A stretch of 64,000 nucleotides of DNA from Phycisphaerales bacterium (GTDB taxonomy: Bacteria > Planctomycetota > Phycisphaerae > Phycisphaerales > SM1A02). The notes under the pieces are model-generated. The model saw nothing but the letters and a program-made list of their open reading frames with translations. It was not told the DNA's origin and made no database searches. Shown piece by piece: positions 7,443 through 15,633 of this stretch (its first letter is position 1; every line of letters starts with the position of its first letter). Both the position numbers and the translations under genes were made by a program. The DNA lies in contig JAKVBV010000003.1 in assembly GCA_022446965.1 (NCBI GenBank), positions 30,113-94,112 of the forward strand. The letters are read 5' to 3'.

Positions 7443-9410
7443 TCAGCAGACCCCGAACCAGGCGATCACGATCAGCAGGTCTTCCACCGCGATTTCACCG
7501 TCGCCGTTGAGATCCCATTGGTTGTGACCGATTTCGCCCCAGTGGGCGATGATCGCTAGCACGTCGTCAGCCGTAGCTTCGCCGTCTCCGGTCACGTCGC
7601 CGGGGCAGCCGCACATCACATCTGCACAGGCCGAGTCGTCGCCTTGCCATTCGCCGCCGTCAGCAGCACATGAGGCCTCTGTGCCCAGCAGACACAGATC
7701 GTCCATGCAGCAGGCGCCAACCGGATCATTGCAGTCGATGTTGGTGCATCCCACGCCGATACCGAAGAACGTGCCGCCGAAGGCATCGCAGTCCGGACCA
7801 CTGAGGTAGTTGCAGTCATCAACCAGGCAGCAGGCGCCAGTGTCCTGCGGATTGGCACAATCGATCTGCCCGCACTCGGCGCCGGGGAAGAACACGCCGC
7901 CGACCACTGCACAGGCGTTGCCCACGGTTTCAATGCACTCGGTGTCCGAGGTGCAGCAGGCACCCGGGAGATTGCCTGTGTCTTCGAAGGCGACATGCAA
8001 CGTGCCGCTGCCTGAGGCGGCGTTCCAGCCACCAAGACGGAACCAGTATGTCTCGCCATAGGTGACCTGGATGTCGTCGATGAACGAGTAGTACGCTTGG
8101 CAGCCATCCATGCCTGAGCCGTCACCATTACATGCGATCTGCGTGAGCTGACCACAGTCGTCACCTTGATACACGGCCAGTGAAGTGTCGTAGGAGCCAG
8201 CTTGGCAGGTATCCAGCGTGATGATGCCGAAGCCGAAGCTCTCCCACTTGAACCACACGTCTTTGCTCTCTCCCCAATCGAGGTACGTGCCGCTGCACTG
8301 GGCTTCGCTCGGGGCGGGATAGCCACTGACCGATGCGGATGACGTGTTGAAGGGGTTGTTGCCGATGACAGCCTCGAAGGCGCTCTCGCAGGTGTCGCCG
8401 GGGTCATCGCTGCCACCACCGCCATCGTCACAGTCCACGTCGGCACAGGTGGAATCTGCACCTTGCCAATCGCCGTCATCCTGTGCGCACTGCGTTTCGG
8501 TGCGGTCTTCGAGGCACTCGTCGTCCACACAGCAGGCGCCGTAGTCGGGACCGCAATCCTCCGCATCTGGATCATCGCATTGCACGCCGTAGCCGTAGAA
8601 GAAGCCACCAAGTGCGTCGCAATCGGCTTCACTGCCCACGAAGCAATCTTCAAACACACAACATGCACCGAGGAAGTCTGAGCAATCGAAGTCGCTGCAC
8701 AGTGAACCGTCGCCGGCGTACAGCCCCGCCTGGTTGGTGCAGGCCTGTTCGCTGATCTGGTGGCAGGTGGAGCCGATGCAACAGGCGCCGGTGTACTGCA
8801 TGCAGTCCACGTCGGCACAGATGGTGTCGGCCCCCGCGAAGATGCCGCCGCTGTCGAGGCAGTCGGCGAGCGTGCCTTGACTGCACAGGCCGTCGTCATC
8901 ACAGCAGGCGCCGGGAATGGTCCCCGCGCCCGGGGTGATCGTGAGTGTGCCCGAACCGGACGCGCCCTGCCAGCCACCAAGTCGGATGTAGTAGGTCTGG
9001 CCCGGCGTGACGTCGAGGTTCTCGATGTAGGAGTAGTAGGTCTGGCAGCCATCTAGACCGGCCCCGTCACCACTGCAGGCGATCTGTGACAGCGAAGTAC
9101 AGTCGTTGCCTTCGTACACCACCAGAGAGGTGTCGTACGAACTGCTGTCACATGTATCGAGGTTGATCTGATCAACGTCGGGGACGAAGACAAACCACCG
9201 ATCGGGGCTGTCCATCCAGTCGAGGAAGGGGTCCGGGCAGGCGTCTTCATCCGGCGCGGGATAACTACTCTGCGTTGCGTTGGAGGTATCGAATGCGTTC
9301 TGCCCCCACACCGCTGACTGGGCCTCTTCACAGGTATCGCCGCCCTGCCCGGCCAGGGCAGTGCTCGAACACAACAGGGCCACGGTCAACACTCTCCAGC
9401 AACGAAGCAT
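7443..9410 (-). CDS. large secreted cysteine-rich protein with GACC modules and dockerin-like tail
   Basis: 655 residues: signal peptide (1-20), a pre-peptidase-like beta domain (about 24-160), four six-cysteine GACC modules (167-327), a second copy of the beta domain (337-475), three more modules (483-600), and two dockerin-like repeats (602-655, CPGDVTGDGEATADD and DLNGDGEIAVEDL). The two beta domains share blocks such as SYDTSL, GCQ-YYS and RLGGW. No catalytic residues are recognised; it looks like a structural or adhesive exoprotein. The ATG at 9410 has a strong GGAGGAAA ribosome binding site, and TACGAT at 9430-9435 with TTTTGC 18 bases upstream is a possible promoter. The neighbour at 9575 is a relative, so this is a tandem pair, and both are likely substrates of type II secretion. 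Confidence 0.85.
   Translation of the reverse strand: MLRCWRVLTVALLCSSTALAGQGGDTCEEAQSAVWGQNAFDTSNATQSSYPAPDEDACPDPFLDWMDSPDRWFVFVPDVDQINLDTCDSSSYDTSLVVYEGNDCTSLSQIACSGDGAGLDGCQTYYSYIENLDVTPGQTYYIRLGGWQGASGSGTLTITPGAGTIPGACCDDDGLCSQGTLADCLDSGGIFAGADTICADVDCMQYTGACCIGSTCHQISEQACTNQAGLYAGDGSLCSDFDCSDFLGACCVFEDCFVGSEADCDALGGFFYGYGVQCDDPDAEDCGPDYGACCVDDECLEDRTETQCAQDDGDWQGADSTCADVDCDDGGGGSDDPGDTCESAFEAVIGNNPFNTSSASVSGYPAPSEAQCSGTYLDWGESKDVWFKWESFGFGIITLDTCQAGSYDTSLAVYQGDDCGQLTQIACNGDGSGMDGCQAYYSFIDDIQVTYGETYWFRLGGWNAASGSGTLHVAFEDTGNLPGACCTSDTECIETVGNACAVVGGVFFPGAECGQIDCANPQDTGACCLVDDCNYLSGPDCDAFGGTFFGIGVGCTNIDCNDPVGACCMDDLCLLGTEASCAADGGEWQGDDSACADVMCGCPGDVTGDGEATADDVLAIIAHWGEIGHNQWDLNGDGEIAVEDLLIVIAWFGVC
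7611..8912 (-). repeat. seven coding repeats of a six-cysteine GACC module
   Basis: Two blocks, 8430-8912 (four units) and 7611-7964 (three units), each unit 35-39 codons. Each unit has Gly-Ala-Cys-Cys, a third Cys after 4-6 residues, a fourth after about 8, then a Gly-Gly and two more cysteines near the end (C-x3-D-C). Six conserved cysteines suggest three disulfides per unit. Confidence 0.85.
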
Positions 9411-9508
9411 GGGCTTTCCTCCAGCATTGATCGTAGCCCCAATGGGAGGGGGTGCAAAACGTCCCGGCAGATGGGGTCGAATTCGTGTCCGATGTGGACG
9501 AGAGGGGC

Positions 9509-9548
9509 AAAAAAGACCGCGGGCACCGGCAAAAACCGGTGCCCGCGG
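9509..9548 (-). terminator. rho-independent terminator of the 9575-11950 gene
   Basis: A perfect 13-bp stem (9517-9529 with 9536-9548) with a 6-base loop, followed on the minus strand by TCTTTTTTG. It is the strongest intrinsic terminator in the window and isolates the two related exoprotein genes from each other. Confidence 0.9.
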
Positions 9549-9574
9549 GGGTCAAACCCAGAGGGGTGACTGGA

Positions 9575-11950
9575 TCAGCAACTGCCGAACCAGCTGATGA
9601 CCTGCAGGAGGTCATCCACGTCGACGTCTCCGTCGCCGTCAACGTCGCCGCTACCAGCGCCGCCTCCGAACTGGCTGATGATCACGAGGATGTCATCGAC
9701 ATCGGCGTCACCATCATTGTCAGCATCGCCAGGACAGTTGTTTTCACACTCGTCCGGGATACCGTCGCCGTTGGAGTCTTCGGACGTGCCGTTGGCAATA
9801 TCGCAGACGTCGTTGACGCCGTTCTCATTGCAGTCATCCATGGCCACGTAGCCAGCCTCGATGGACGTGGTCTCGTTGAAGAGCACGCCATTGGAATCGC
9901 GGCCCTGCACGACGCCTTCGAACATCACGATGTCAGTGACATCTTCCACGGTCAGTCGGGCAATGAGCACGCCGTACTGCATCGAGCAGTCGTCAGCCAT
10001 GAACGGCTGCGCCGCACCCTGCTCCGCGGTGGGAAGCACGAACCAAGTGCCGTTGTCGGTGGCCATGTCGCCGCCGTCCTCGAACTCGGTCCAATCGATG
10101 CCCACGCTCTGCAGCTCGTTCTCGTCGAACGGGTTGCCGGAGCTGTCCAGCGCGCCAATGGTGACGCGGCTGTCCCATTCCAGATCGGGGAACTGGGAGT
10201 ACAGGTTCGGGTTGACGCTGGTCGACTCGGCACCACCAATGAAGTTCTGGTAGAAGTCGCCAGAGCTGGCAAGCATCTTGGTCATGGCACCGGTACCAGC
10301 GACCGCATCAAGGCGGCCACCTTCACCCGTGATCACGTACATGTCGATCGTGTACGAATCAGGCATGTCGGACACCAGGCCACGGCCGACCGTGGTCGAA
10401 GCCATCGGATGGCCGTCGTTGCCGCCGCCGTCACATTCGACGTCGTTGCAGCTGCTGCCGTCACCGTTGTAGTCGCCGCCGGCGGCGCCGCAATCGTCGG
10501 CCGTCTGCTCGGAGCAGGCGTCGTCAATACAGCAGGCACCCACGGGTGCACCGGAGCAATCCACATCGTTGCAGCTTGAGCCATCGCCGTAGTAGTCACC
10601 GCCGAAGTCCGTGCAGTCGCTGCCGGACATCGTGGTGCACTGATCGCCGATGCAGCAGGCACCGGTATCGCCACCACTACCGCAATCAATATTGCCGCAG
10701 TTGGTGCCGTCACCCTGATACTTACCGCCAAGGCTGATGCAGTCGCCGTTGGTCTGCAAGGAGCAGTCCATGCCAATGCAGCAACCGCCCACGGGGGTGC
10801 CGCCACCACTGAACGTGATGTTCAGCGTGCCGGTGCCGGTTGCTGCCTGCCAACCGCCGATGCGGATGTAGTACGTGGACCCTTCGGTGACGTATTGGTC
10901 GCCGATGTAGGACGAGTAGGTCTGACAGCCGTCAAGCGTGGTGTCATCACCATTGCAGGCCACCTGCACGAGACCACCGCAGTCGGCGCCTTCATACAGC
11001 ACCAGAGAGGTGTCGTACGAGTTGGCGTCGCAGGTGTCGACGGTCAACGTGCCATCGCCAGTCGCCGTCCAGCGGAACCAACGATCGGGGCTGGCGGTCC
11101 AGTCCAGATAGGTACCTTCGCACTGTGAGTCATCGGGTTCGCCATAGCCACTATCCGTGGCGGTGCTGGTGTCGAACGCAGTCGCGCCCACACCAACTTC
11201 GATGGCGGTGCCGCAGGCATCGCCCGCATCGGCATCGCAAGGGCCGTCGGCACAATCAGTGCCGTCGCCGACGAAGCCGCCGCCGAGTGCTTCACAATCC
11301 GTGATGGTCGACTCCACGCAGTCGGTGCCCAGGCAGCAGGCGCCTTCGGGCTCGCCACCGCAGGGCCAACCCTCGCAGTTGGAGTTATCACCAAGATAGG
11401 TGCCGCCATCGGCTTCGCAGTCAGCCTGCGTGCCAATGGAACACTCGCCGTCACCTAGGCAACAGCCACCGTAGGGATCGCCGTCGCCGGCCATCCCTTC
11501 AAGGACCAGAGTGCCGGAGAAGTAGTCAGCGGACGAACCTTGTGAGTAGCCATCGGCAAACTGCACGATCCATGCACCGCCGCCTTGCAGGCCACCGGCG
11601 GACAGCGAAAAGGCGTGCGAGTAGGAACCGCTGGACGAGCTGTCCCAACTGCTGGGGAAGTCGCCCGCTGAGGGGTAGCCGAAACTCAGGTCATAGCCGC
11701 CGAATTCAACTGCGGTGCCGTCAGGGGCGACCAGGCCGATGAGTAGATCGCCTGCCCACGTAAAGCCGCCTTCGTTGACGAAGTCGCACGTAATGTTGGC
11801 CGTATCCAGAATGCCTGTCATCACTACTTCGTAATCAACTTGGTTGCCGCCCGGGCCAGTGACGTCGTACTCGACGCTCACATCGGCAGCCACCAGCGAT
11901 CCCAATGCGACCGACGCGAAGCCGGCCGTCGTGATCATTAACTTGTTCAT
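9575..11950 (-). CDS. large secreted protein with proprotein-like domain, GACC modules and dockerin-like tail
   Basis: 791 residues: signal peptide (1-22), a beta domain like those of subtilisin proprotein convertases (about 24-152, ...TWAGDLLIGLVAPDGT and SSGSYSHAF), two GACC modules (161-238), a pre-peptidase-like domain (243-380), three modules (388-506), a domain of about 190 residues (513-700) also seen in other Phycisphaerae exoproteins as far as I recall, an Asp/Asn calcium-binding-like stretch (704-736, ENGVNDVCDIANG then SNGDGIPDE), and dockerin-like repeats (739-791). No protease active site is present. ATG at 11950 follows GAGGAG. It is expressed from its own promoter near 12146 and ended by the hairpin at 9509-9548. 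Confidence 0.85.
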   Translation of the reverse strand: MNKLMITTAGFASVALGSLVAADVSVEYDVTGPGGNQVDYEVVMTGILDTANITCDFVNEGGFTWAGDLLIGLVAPDGTAVEFGGYDLSFGYPSAGDFPSSWDSSSSGSYSHAFSLSAGGLQGGGAWIVQFADGYSQGSSADYFSGTLVLEGMAGDGDPYGGCCLGDGECSIGTQADCEADGGTYLGDNSNCEGWPCGGEPEGACCLGTDCVESTITDCEALGGGFVGDGTDCADGPCDADAGDACGTAIEVGVGATAFDTSTATDSGYGEPDDSQCEGTYLDWTASPDRWFRWTATGDGTLTVDTCDANSYDTSLVLYEGADCGGLVQVACNGDDTTLDGCQTYSSYIGDQYVTEGSTYYIRIGGWQAATGTGTLNITFSGGGTPVGGCCIGMDCSLQTNGDCISLGGKYQGDGTNCGNIDCGSGGDTGACCIGDQCTTMSGSDCTDFGGDYYGDGSSCNDVDCSGAPVGACCIDDACSEQTADDCGAAGGDYNGDGSSCNDVECDGGGNDGHPMASTTVGRGLVSDMPDSYTIDMYVITGEGGRLDAVAGTGAMTKMLASSGDFYQNFIGGAESTSVNPNLYSQFPDLEWDSRVTIGALDSSGNPFDENELQSVGIDWTEFEDGGDMATDNGTWFVLPTAEQGAAQPFMADDCSMQYGVLIARLTVEDVTDIVMFEGVVQGRDSNGVLFNETTSIEAGYVAMDDCNENGVNDVCDIANGTSEDSNGDGIPDECENNCPGDADNDGDADVDDILVIISQFGGGAGSGDVDGDGDVDVDDLLQVISWFGSC
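10433..11470 (-). repeat. five coding repeats of the GACC module
   Basis: Blocks at 11237-11470 (two units, beginning GGCC and GACC) and 10433-10789 (three units). The last three units are nearly alike in sequence at their C-terminal ends (GDGSSCNDV-D/E-C twice), pointing to recent duplication. Same six-cysteine pattern as in the neighbouring gene. Confidence 0.85.
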
Positions 11951-12145
11951 GTCTACTCCTCGGTAGTGGTTCGTGTGCTGAACCCTGAGTGTTCAGCCGC
12001 CGGCGATTGACGCGTGCTTCAAAACCCACAAACACACGAGCCAAGCATTGCCCGGAGGCATGGTTACGATCGAATGGCTGGGTCCTTCTCTTCCAGCAAC
12101 GAGATCGCTGCGTCGCCAACGATTGGCGAACTCCTGATCCTTGTG

Positions 12146-12173
12146 AATATAGGGCCTTCAGAGGTCTCGGCAA
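12146..12173 (-). promoter_or_regulatory. probable promoter of the 9575-11950 exoprotein gene
   Basis: On the minus strand TTGCCG and TATATT are separated by 16 bases. Transcription would begin near 12139 and leave a leader of about 190 bases. The spacing and the -10 are good; the -35 is a 4/6 match. Confidence 0.45.
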
Positions 12174-12218
12174 GCACAGATTGGACCCCAAACCCTCTTT
12201 CCCGCTAGTGTTGAGGGC

Positions 12219-13826
12219 ATGCTGCCGAGCCTTATTCAGACCGCCACGACAACCCCCAATCCGTATTGGGAGGTTTTTGGTCGCCTCCACCCGCTTTTGC
12301 TGCACTTTCCCATCGCCCTGATCGTGATCGGAGCCTGCTGGGCCGTCGTCCTGTGGCTGCTCAGAAAGGACGATGGTGCCAGCACGATTCTTCGATTGTG
12401 CATCTGGGGCGGCTTCGTCGGGGCCATCGCTGCGGCCTGGGCCGGCTGGACCCTCGCAGACCATCAACAGGATCAAGGGCGGCTGGTGGATCTCCACCGG
12501 TGGTTCTCCGTGGCCGTCGTGTCCACGATGGCCCTGACGGCGGTTTTGGACTGCCTGCGACGATGTGATCGCATGCCATGGGCAGCCGGTGGGCGTGTGC
12601 TGGCCTTGGTGGTGTCGGGCATCCTCGTGATGATTTCGGGCCACTTCGGTGCTGAGATGAAGTGGGGCACTGGTTGGGTGCTTGCACCCCTGCAAGAGCA
12701 GACCGCCCCTGCACCCACTGGCACACCGTCATTGGATGAGGTGCCATCGCCATCGACGGCGGACCAAGAGGCGGATTCTGACACTGCACCAGTAACGAGT
12801 GACGACGCAGACGCGCAATCGAATGACACACACGATGACTCGGACACGCCTGGCGACACCACGAGCGAAGCGGTGGACGCACCAGCCGAGGCCACAGCTG
12901 CCGCGGTGACCTGGGCGCAGGCCGAGCCGATTCTCGACACGCACTGCGCACGCTGCCATGGACCTGATCGACAAAAGGCGGGCCTGCAGATCGTGCCGTG
13001 GGAAACACTCTTCCCCGACAATACGGCCTTGTGGGTAGTGGCCCCAGGCCAACCCGATGAGAGTTCGCTCTTGCATCGTGTGCAGTTGCCCGCTGATGAC
13101 GCTGACATCATGCCGCCCGATGGTCCGCCACTGAGCGCCGAGGACCAGGCCACCCTCGTGGCGTGGGTTAAGGCTGGTGCGCCAGGGCCTGACGGCGCCA
13201 CGCCGCCGACCAGCGATGATTCGACCCAATTGGCGCCCGCCGTTGGGGCATCCGTCACATCCAATCCTGCTGCGGCGACGCGCACGGATCCGACCTCGGT
13301 TGCGCCTGAAGCACACGACACCGCTGCAGCGAACGCGGCCGTCGAGGCATTGCGTGCCCGAGGCATCACGGTGCGTCCCTTGCATGTTGGATCGCTTTGG
13401 CTGGAAGTGAGCCTCGCTCGAGTGCAGCCTGCCGTGACCGATGCGGATCTCGAGTCTCTTGCAGCATTGGCCCCGGTGCTGTGGTCACTCGATGCCTCCG
13501 GGTCGGCCCTCACCGATGCGGGCATGGCCACGATCAACGGCTGCACGGCATTGCGATCACTTCGACTGGACCACACTGCAGTGGGCGATGGCGGTGTGGC
13601 GGCCTTGATCAATCTGCAGAATCTTGAAGTGCTCAATCTCTACGCGTCGGGCGTGAATGAGGGCGGCTTGGCTGCGATTGAATCACTCGCGGCACTCAAG
13701 GGGGTCTATCTCGGCGGTACGAAGGTGACACTTGAAGGCCTTGCTCAACTGCGATCAGCTCGGCCGAACGTCGCTGTGCATGGTGACGCGGCCCTCGCAA
13801 GCCCGGATGAGCCAGCCGATGGCTAG
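12219..13826 (+). CDS. Planctomycete cytochrome c-type membrane protein with leucine-rich repeats
   Basis: 535 residues with an N-terminal four-helix membrane part (about 22-148; starts YWEVFGRLHPLLLHFPIAL, DUF2231-like), a Pro/Asp/Ser-rich acidic linker (about 160-230), a single-heme c-type cytochrome domain with CARCHGP near residue 246 and a Met-Pro-Pro ligand region (DIMPPDGPPL, near residue 290), a second linker, and leucine-rich repeats (about 405-525: LWSLDASGSALTDAG, LRSLRLDHTAVGDGG, LEVLNLYASGVNEGG). This is the PSCyt1/LRR architecture known in planctomycetes; the cytochrome would face the periplasm. Electron partners are unknown. The ATG at 12219 fits the hydrophobic start. The downstream lipoprotein gene overlaps its end. 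Confidence 0.85.
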   Translation: MLPSLIQTATTTPNPYWEVFGRLHPLLLHFPIALIVIGACWAVVLWLLRKDDGASTILRLCIWGGFVGAIAAAWAGWTLADHQQDQGRLVDLHRWFSVAVVSTMALTAVLDCLRRCDRMPWAAGGRVLALVVSGILVMISGHFGAEMKWGTGWVLAPLQEQTAPAPTGTPSLDEVPSPSTADQEADSDTAPVTSDDADAQSNDTHDDSDTPGDTTSEAVDAPAEATAAAVTWAQAEPILDTHCARCHGPDRQKAGLQIVPWETLFPDNTALWVVAPGQPDESSLLHRVQLPADDADIMPPDGPPLSAEDQATLVAWVKAGAPGPDGATPPTSDDSTQLAPAVGASVTSNPAAATRTDPTSVAPEAHDTAAANAAVEALRARGITVRPLHVGSLWLEVSLARVQPAVTDADLESLAALAPVLWSLDASGSALTDAGMATINGCTALRSLRLDHTAVGDGGVAALINLQNLEVLNLYASGVNEGGLAAIESLAALKGVYLGGTKVTLEGLAQLRSARPNVAVHGDAALASPDEPADG

Positions 13827-14022
13827 GGCCACGCTGATTGTGTTGGCGCTGGTGCTCGCCGGCTGCGAGGTGGGGGAAACGCGGCGTGTGCAGCCTGAGC
13901 GAGGACGTACTGGTCTACGCGATGTCGAAGCATCCCAGCGTGATGTCGATCGCACGCTGCTTGAGTATCGGCGTCAACAGGAGCGTGCACGACGCGATGC
14001 CCTGTTGGACAGCGACACATGA
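13819..14022 (+). CDS. small lipoprotein
   Basis: 67 residues: a lipoprotein signal peptide with lipobox LVLAGC near residue 12-17, then a short charged helix rich in Arg, Glu and Asp (ERGRTGLRDVEASQRD, RRQQERARRDALL) likely to form a coiled coil. No family recognised. It overlaps the end of the cytochrome gene by eight bases and the start of the YjbQ-family gene by four, so it is translated as part of that operon. An ATG four codons upstream (13807) is also possible. Confidence 0.6.
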   Translation: MARATLIVLALVLAGCEVGETRRVQPERGRTGLRDVEASQRDVDRTLLEYRRQQERARRDALLDSDT

Positions 14023-14435
14023 GCGTGCCGCTGATCATCGAGACACCCGGCCGCGGGTTGATCGAGGTCACGAGACAGGTGCAAGAGGCGGTCGCTGACA
14101 TCGGTATCGACTGTGGTGTGTGCTGCGTGTTCATGCAGCACACCAGCGCCAGTCTCACCATTCAGGAGAATGCCGACCCTTCAGCGCGGCGTGACCTGGA
14201 GGCCTGGTTCGACCGCACGGTGCTGGATGACGATCCGGCCTGGACACATATCACTGAAGGCCCAGACGACATGCCGTCGCACGTGCGGTCGATGCTCACC
14301 GACGTCTCATTGACCATCCCGGTGCTGCATGGGCAGCTGGCATTGGGGACATGGCAAGGGATCTACGTGTGCGAGCATCGTGTACGCCCGCACCGTCGAT
14401 CATTGATCGTGATGGTCACGCCGGCGGGTATCTGA
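14019..14435 (+). CDS. YjbQ/UPF0047 family protein
   Basis: 138 residues, full length for the family. Conserved blocks are present: CVFMQHTSASLTIQENADP (about 41-59), an acidic-histidine region PAWTHITEGPDDMPSHV (about 73-90), and GTWQGIYVCEHR with PHRR near the end. Family members have weak thiamine-phosphate synthase activity and bind metal through conserved His/Asp residues; the true role is unsettled. ATG overlaps the lipoprotein stop (ATGA). A strong palindromic terminator follows. Confidence 0.88.
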   Translation: MSVPLIIETPGRGLIEVTRQVQEAVADIGIDCGVCCVFMQHTSASLTIQENADPSARRDLEAWFDRTVLDDDPAWTHITEGPDDMPSHVRSMLTDVSLTIPVLHGQLALGTWQGIYVCEHRVRPHRRSLIVMVTPAGI

Positions 14436-14456
14436 TAGGACTGCGATATCCATACA

Positions 14457-14492
14457 CAGCGAACCGATCCGCCGCGGCGGATCGGTTCGCTG
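14457..14492. terminator. bidirectional terminator, 36-base perfect palindrome
   Basis: CAGCGAACCGATCCGCC and its exact inverse complement flank a 2-base centre, giving a 17-bp stem. It lies between the convergent stops at 14435 (+) and 14518 (-), so it can serve both. T-tracts are weak (GGTTCATGTTG on plus). Confidence 0.7.
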
Positions 14493-14517
14493 GTTCATGT
14501 TGATCTGGAGGTGCTTG

Positions 14518-14937
14518 TCAGAGCCGTGCGGCCACGGCCAGCAGCACCTGACGCAGTGCCTTGCGGGTGGTGGTGGGAAGCTCGTCGAACTTCTTGATGA
14601 GCGGGTCCACCTTGGGGGCGGGCCGTTGACGGCTTGTATCGGGCAGCTTGGCGGCAGCTTCCTTCACCTTCTTGGCCGAGCGGCTGCCTGCAGCGATGAG
14701 GGCGCGAGAGCGACGTCCACGCTCGCACTTGATGCCTGCGTCTTTGAACGCCTTGTTGATGGTGACCAGTGAGCAGCCGAGCTGGGCCGCAATCTCACCC
14801 TGGCTCTTGCCTTCTTCCTTGTACAACCGACGGAGGAGAGACGCATCCTTCCAAAGCTTCTGTCGTCCGGTGCGTTGCTTTGCGGTGGGGTACTTCTTGA
14901 TGACGCGGACGCGTCCTGCAGCTTTCTTGCGTGCCAT
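14518..14937 (-). CDS. basic helix-turn-helix DNA-binding protein
   Basis: 139 residues, strongly basic. The N-terminus is Lys/Arg-rich (MARKKAAGRVRVIKKYP), followed by a helix-turn-helix near residues 38-73 (LLRRLYKEEGKSQGEIAAQL, then CSLVTINKAFKDAGI) of the type found in sigma-region-4 or homeodomain-like proteins. The C-terminal half is basic with Ala/Lys/Pro and could bind DNA non-specifically. It may be a regulator or a nucleoid protein; the target is unknown. The ATG at 14937 is preferred over an upstream open extension that overlaps the thioredoxin-like gene. Confidence 0.6.
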   Translation of the reverse strand: MARKKAAGRVRVIKKYPTAKQRTGRQKLWKDASLLRRLYKEEGKSQGEIAAQLGCSLVTINKAFKDAGIKCERGRRSRALIAAGSRSAKKVKEAAAKLPDTSRQRPAPKVDPLIKKFDELPTTTRKALRQVLLAVAARL

Positions 14938-14978
14938 AAATTGAACTCTTGTCTGATTTGTGCCAGATGCGACCAGTA

Positions 14979-15542
14979 TCACTCGGCCGAGCTCTTCCAC
15001 TTGATGTTGCACCCCATTGACGGCACCTGATCGTCACACATGGGGGCCCCCGAAACCAAAGCAGCCATGGCTGAGCGGAGATCGACGCCGGTCACAAGAA
15101 CATCCGAGCCGGGTCTGGAATCATCCATCTGCCCGCGATACACCAAGGCAAGGCTTGAATCATACAGAAAAAAGTCGGGCGTGCACGCTGCATTGAAGGC
15201 CGCGGCGACCTGTTGTGATTCATCTACGAGGTAGGGAAAGGGCAGCCCGTACTGCTCGCTGAACGCGGCCATCTTGTCCGGGCTGTCATCCGGGTACGCG
15301 AGAAAGTCATTGCTGTTGATGGCCACGATGCCGATGCCCGAATCTGCATGGTCATGGGCCAATTCGGCGAGTGCCTTGGCCACATGCACCACGTAGGGGC
15401 AGTGGTTGCACATGAAGATCACGAGGATGCCGGCGGGGCCGGCGCACGACTGGGCAGCGTGCACGGTGCCGGATGGATCCGGTAGCGCGAAGTCGGGCAT
15501 GGGTGTGCCCAGCGGGACCATGGTGGACGGTGTTCGTGCCAT
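14979..15542 (-). CDS. thioredoxin-like (AhpC/TSA-fold) protein
   Basis: 187 residues. A CNHC redox motif (FMCNHCPYV, about residue 47) sits at the position of the thioredoxin CxxC, followed by IVAINSND and a cis-proline region (ACTPDFFLYD, about residues 117-126). Without a signal peptide it is likely cytoplasmic. This family of CNHCPY proteins is common next to unrelated genes and is usually annotated thioredoxin family or redoxin. ATG at 15542 gives MARTPSTMVPLGTPMPDF; an in-frame ATG at residue 8 is an alternative. Divergent from sucC. Confidence 0.8.
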   Translation of the reverse strand: MARTPSTMVPLGTPMPDFALPDPSGTVHAAQSCAGPAGILVIFMCNHCPYVVHVAKALAELAHDHADSGIGIVAINSNDFLAYPDDSPDKMAAFSEQYGLPFPYLVDESQQVAAAFNAACTPDFFLYDSSLALVYRGQMDDSRPGSDVLVTGVDLRSAMAALVSGAPMCDDQVPSMGCNIKWKSSAE

Positions 15543-15594
15543 CAGCAGGGGAAGAGGATAGGCGAATCCACTGTCCCTCGTGCCTGTGGCGTCG

Positions 15595-15603
15595 TGGTAC
15601 GAT
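15595..15603 (+). promoter_or_regulatory. extended -10 promoter element of sucC
   Basis: TGG TACGAT forms an extended -10, with the transcription start expected near 15610 and a 24-base leader containing GGAG. No convincing -35. Confidence 0.35.
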
Positions 15604-15633
15604 GCCCCGCTCGAATTGGAGCCCACACCGACG

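Noticed and set aside
9452..10579. Plus-strand open frame of 375 codons opposite an exoprotein gene
   Set aside because: Mirror of the repetitive coding strand with no start signal; the minus strand encodes clear modules and dockerin repeats.
7611..11470. Evenly spaced repeats that could suggest a CRISPR or satellite
   Set aside because: Repeats are 35-39 codons long, in frame, and vary as protein modules; no conserved DNA repeat and spacer pattern.
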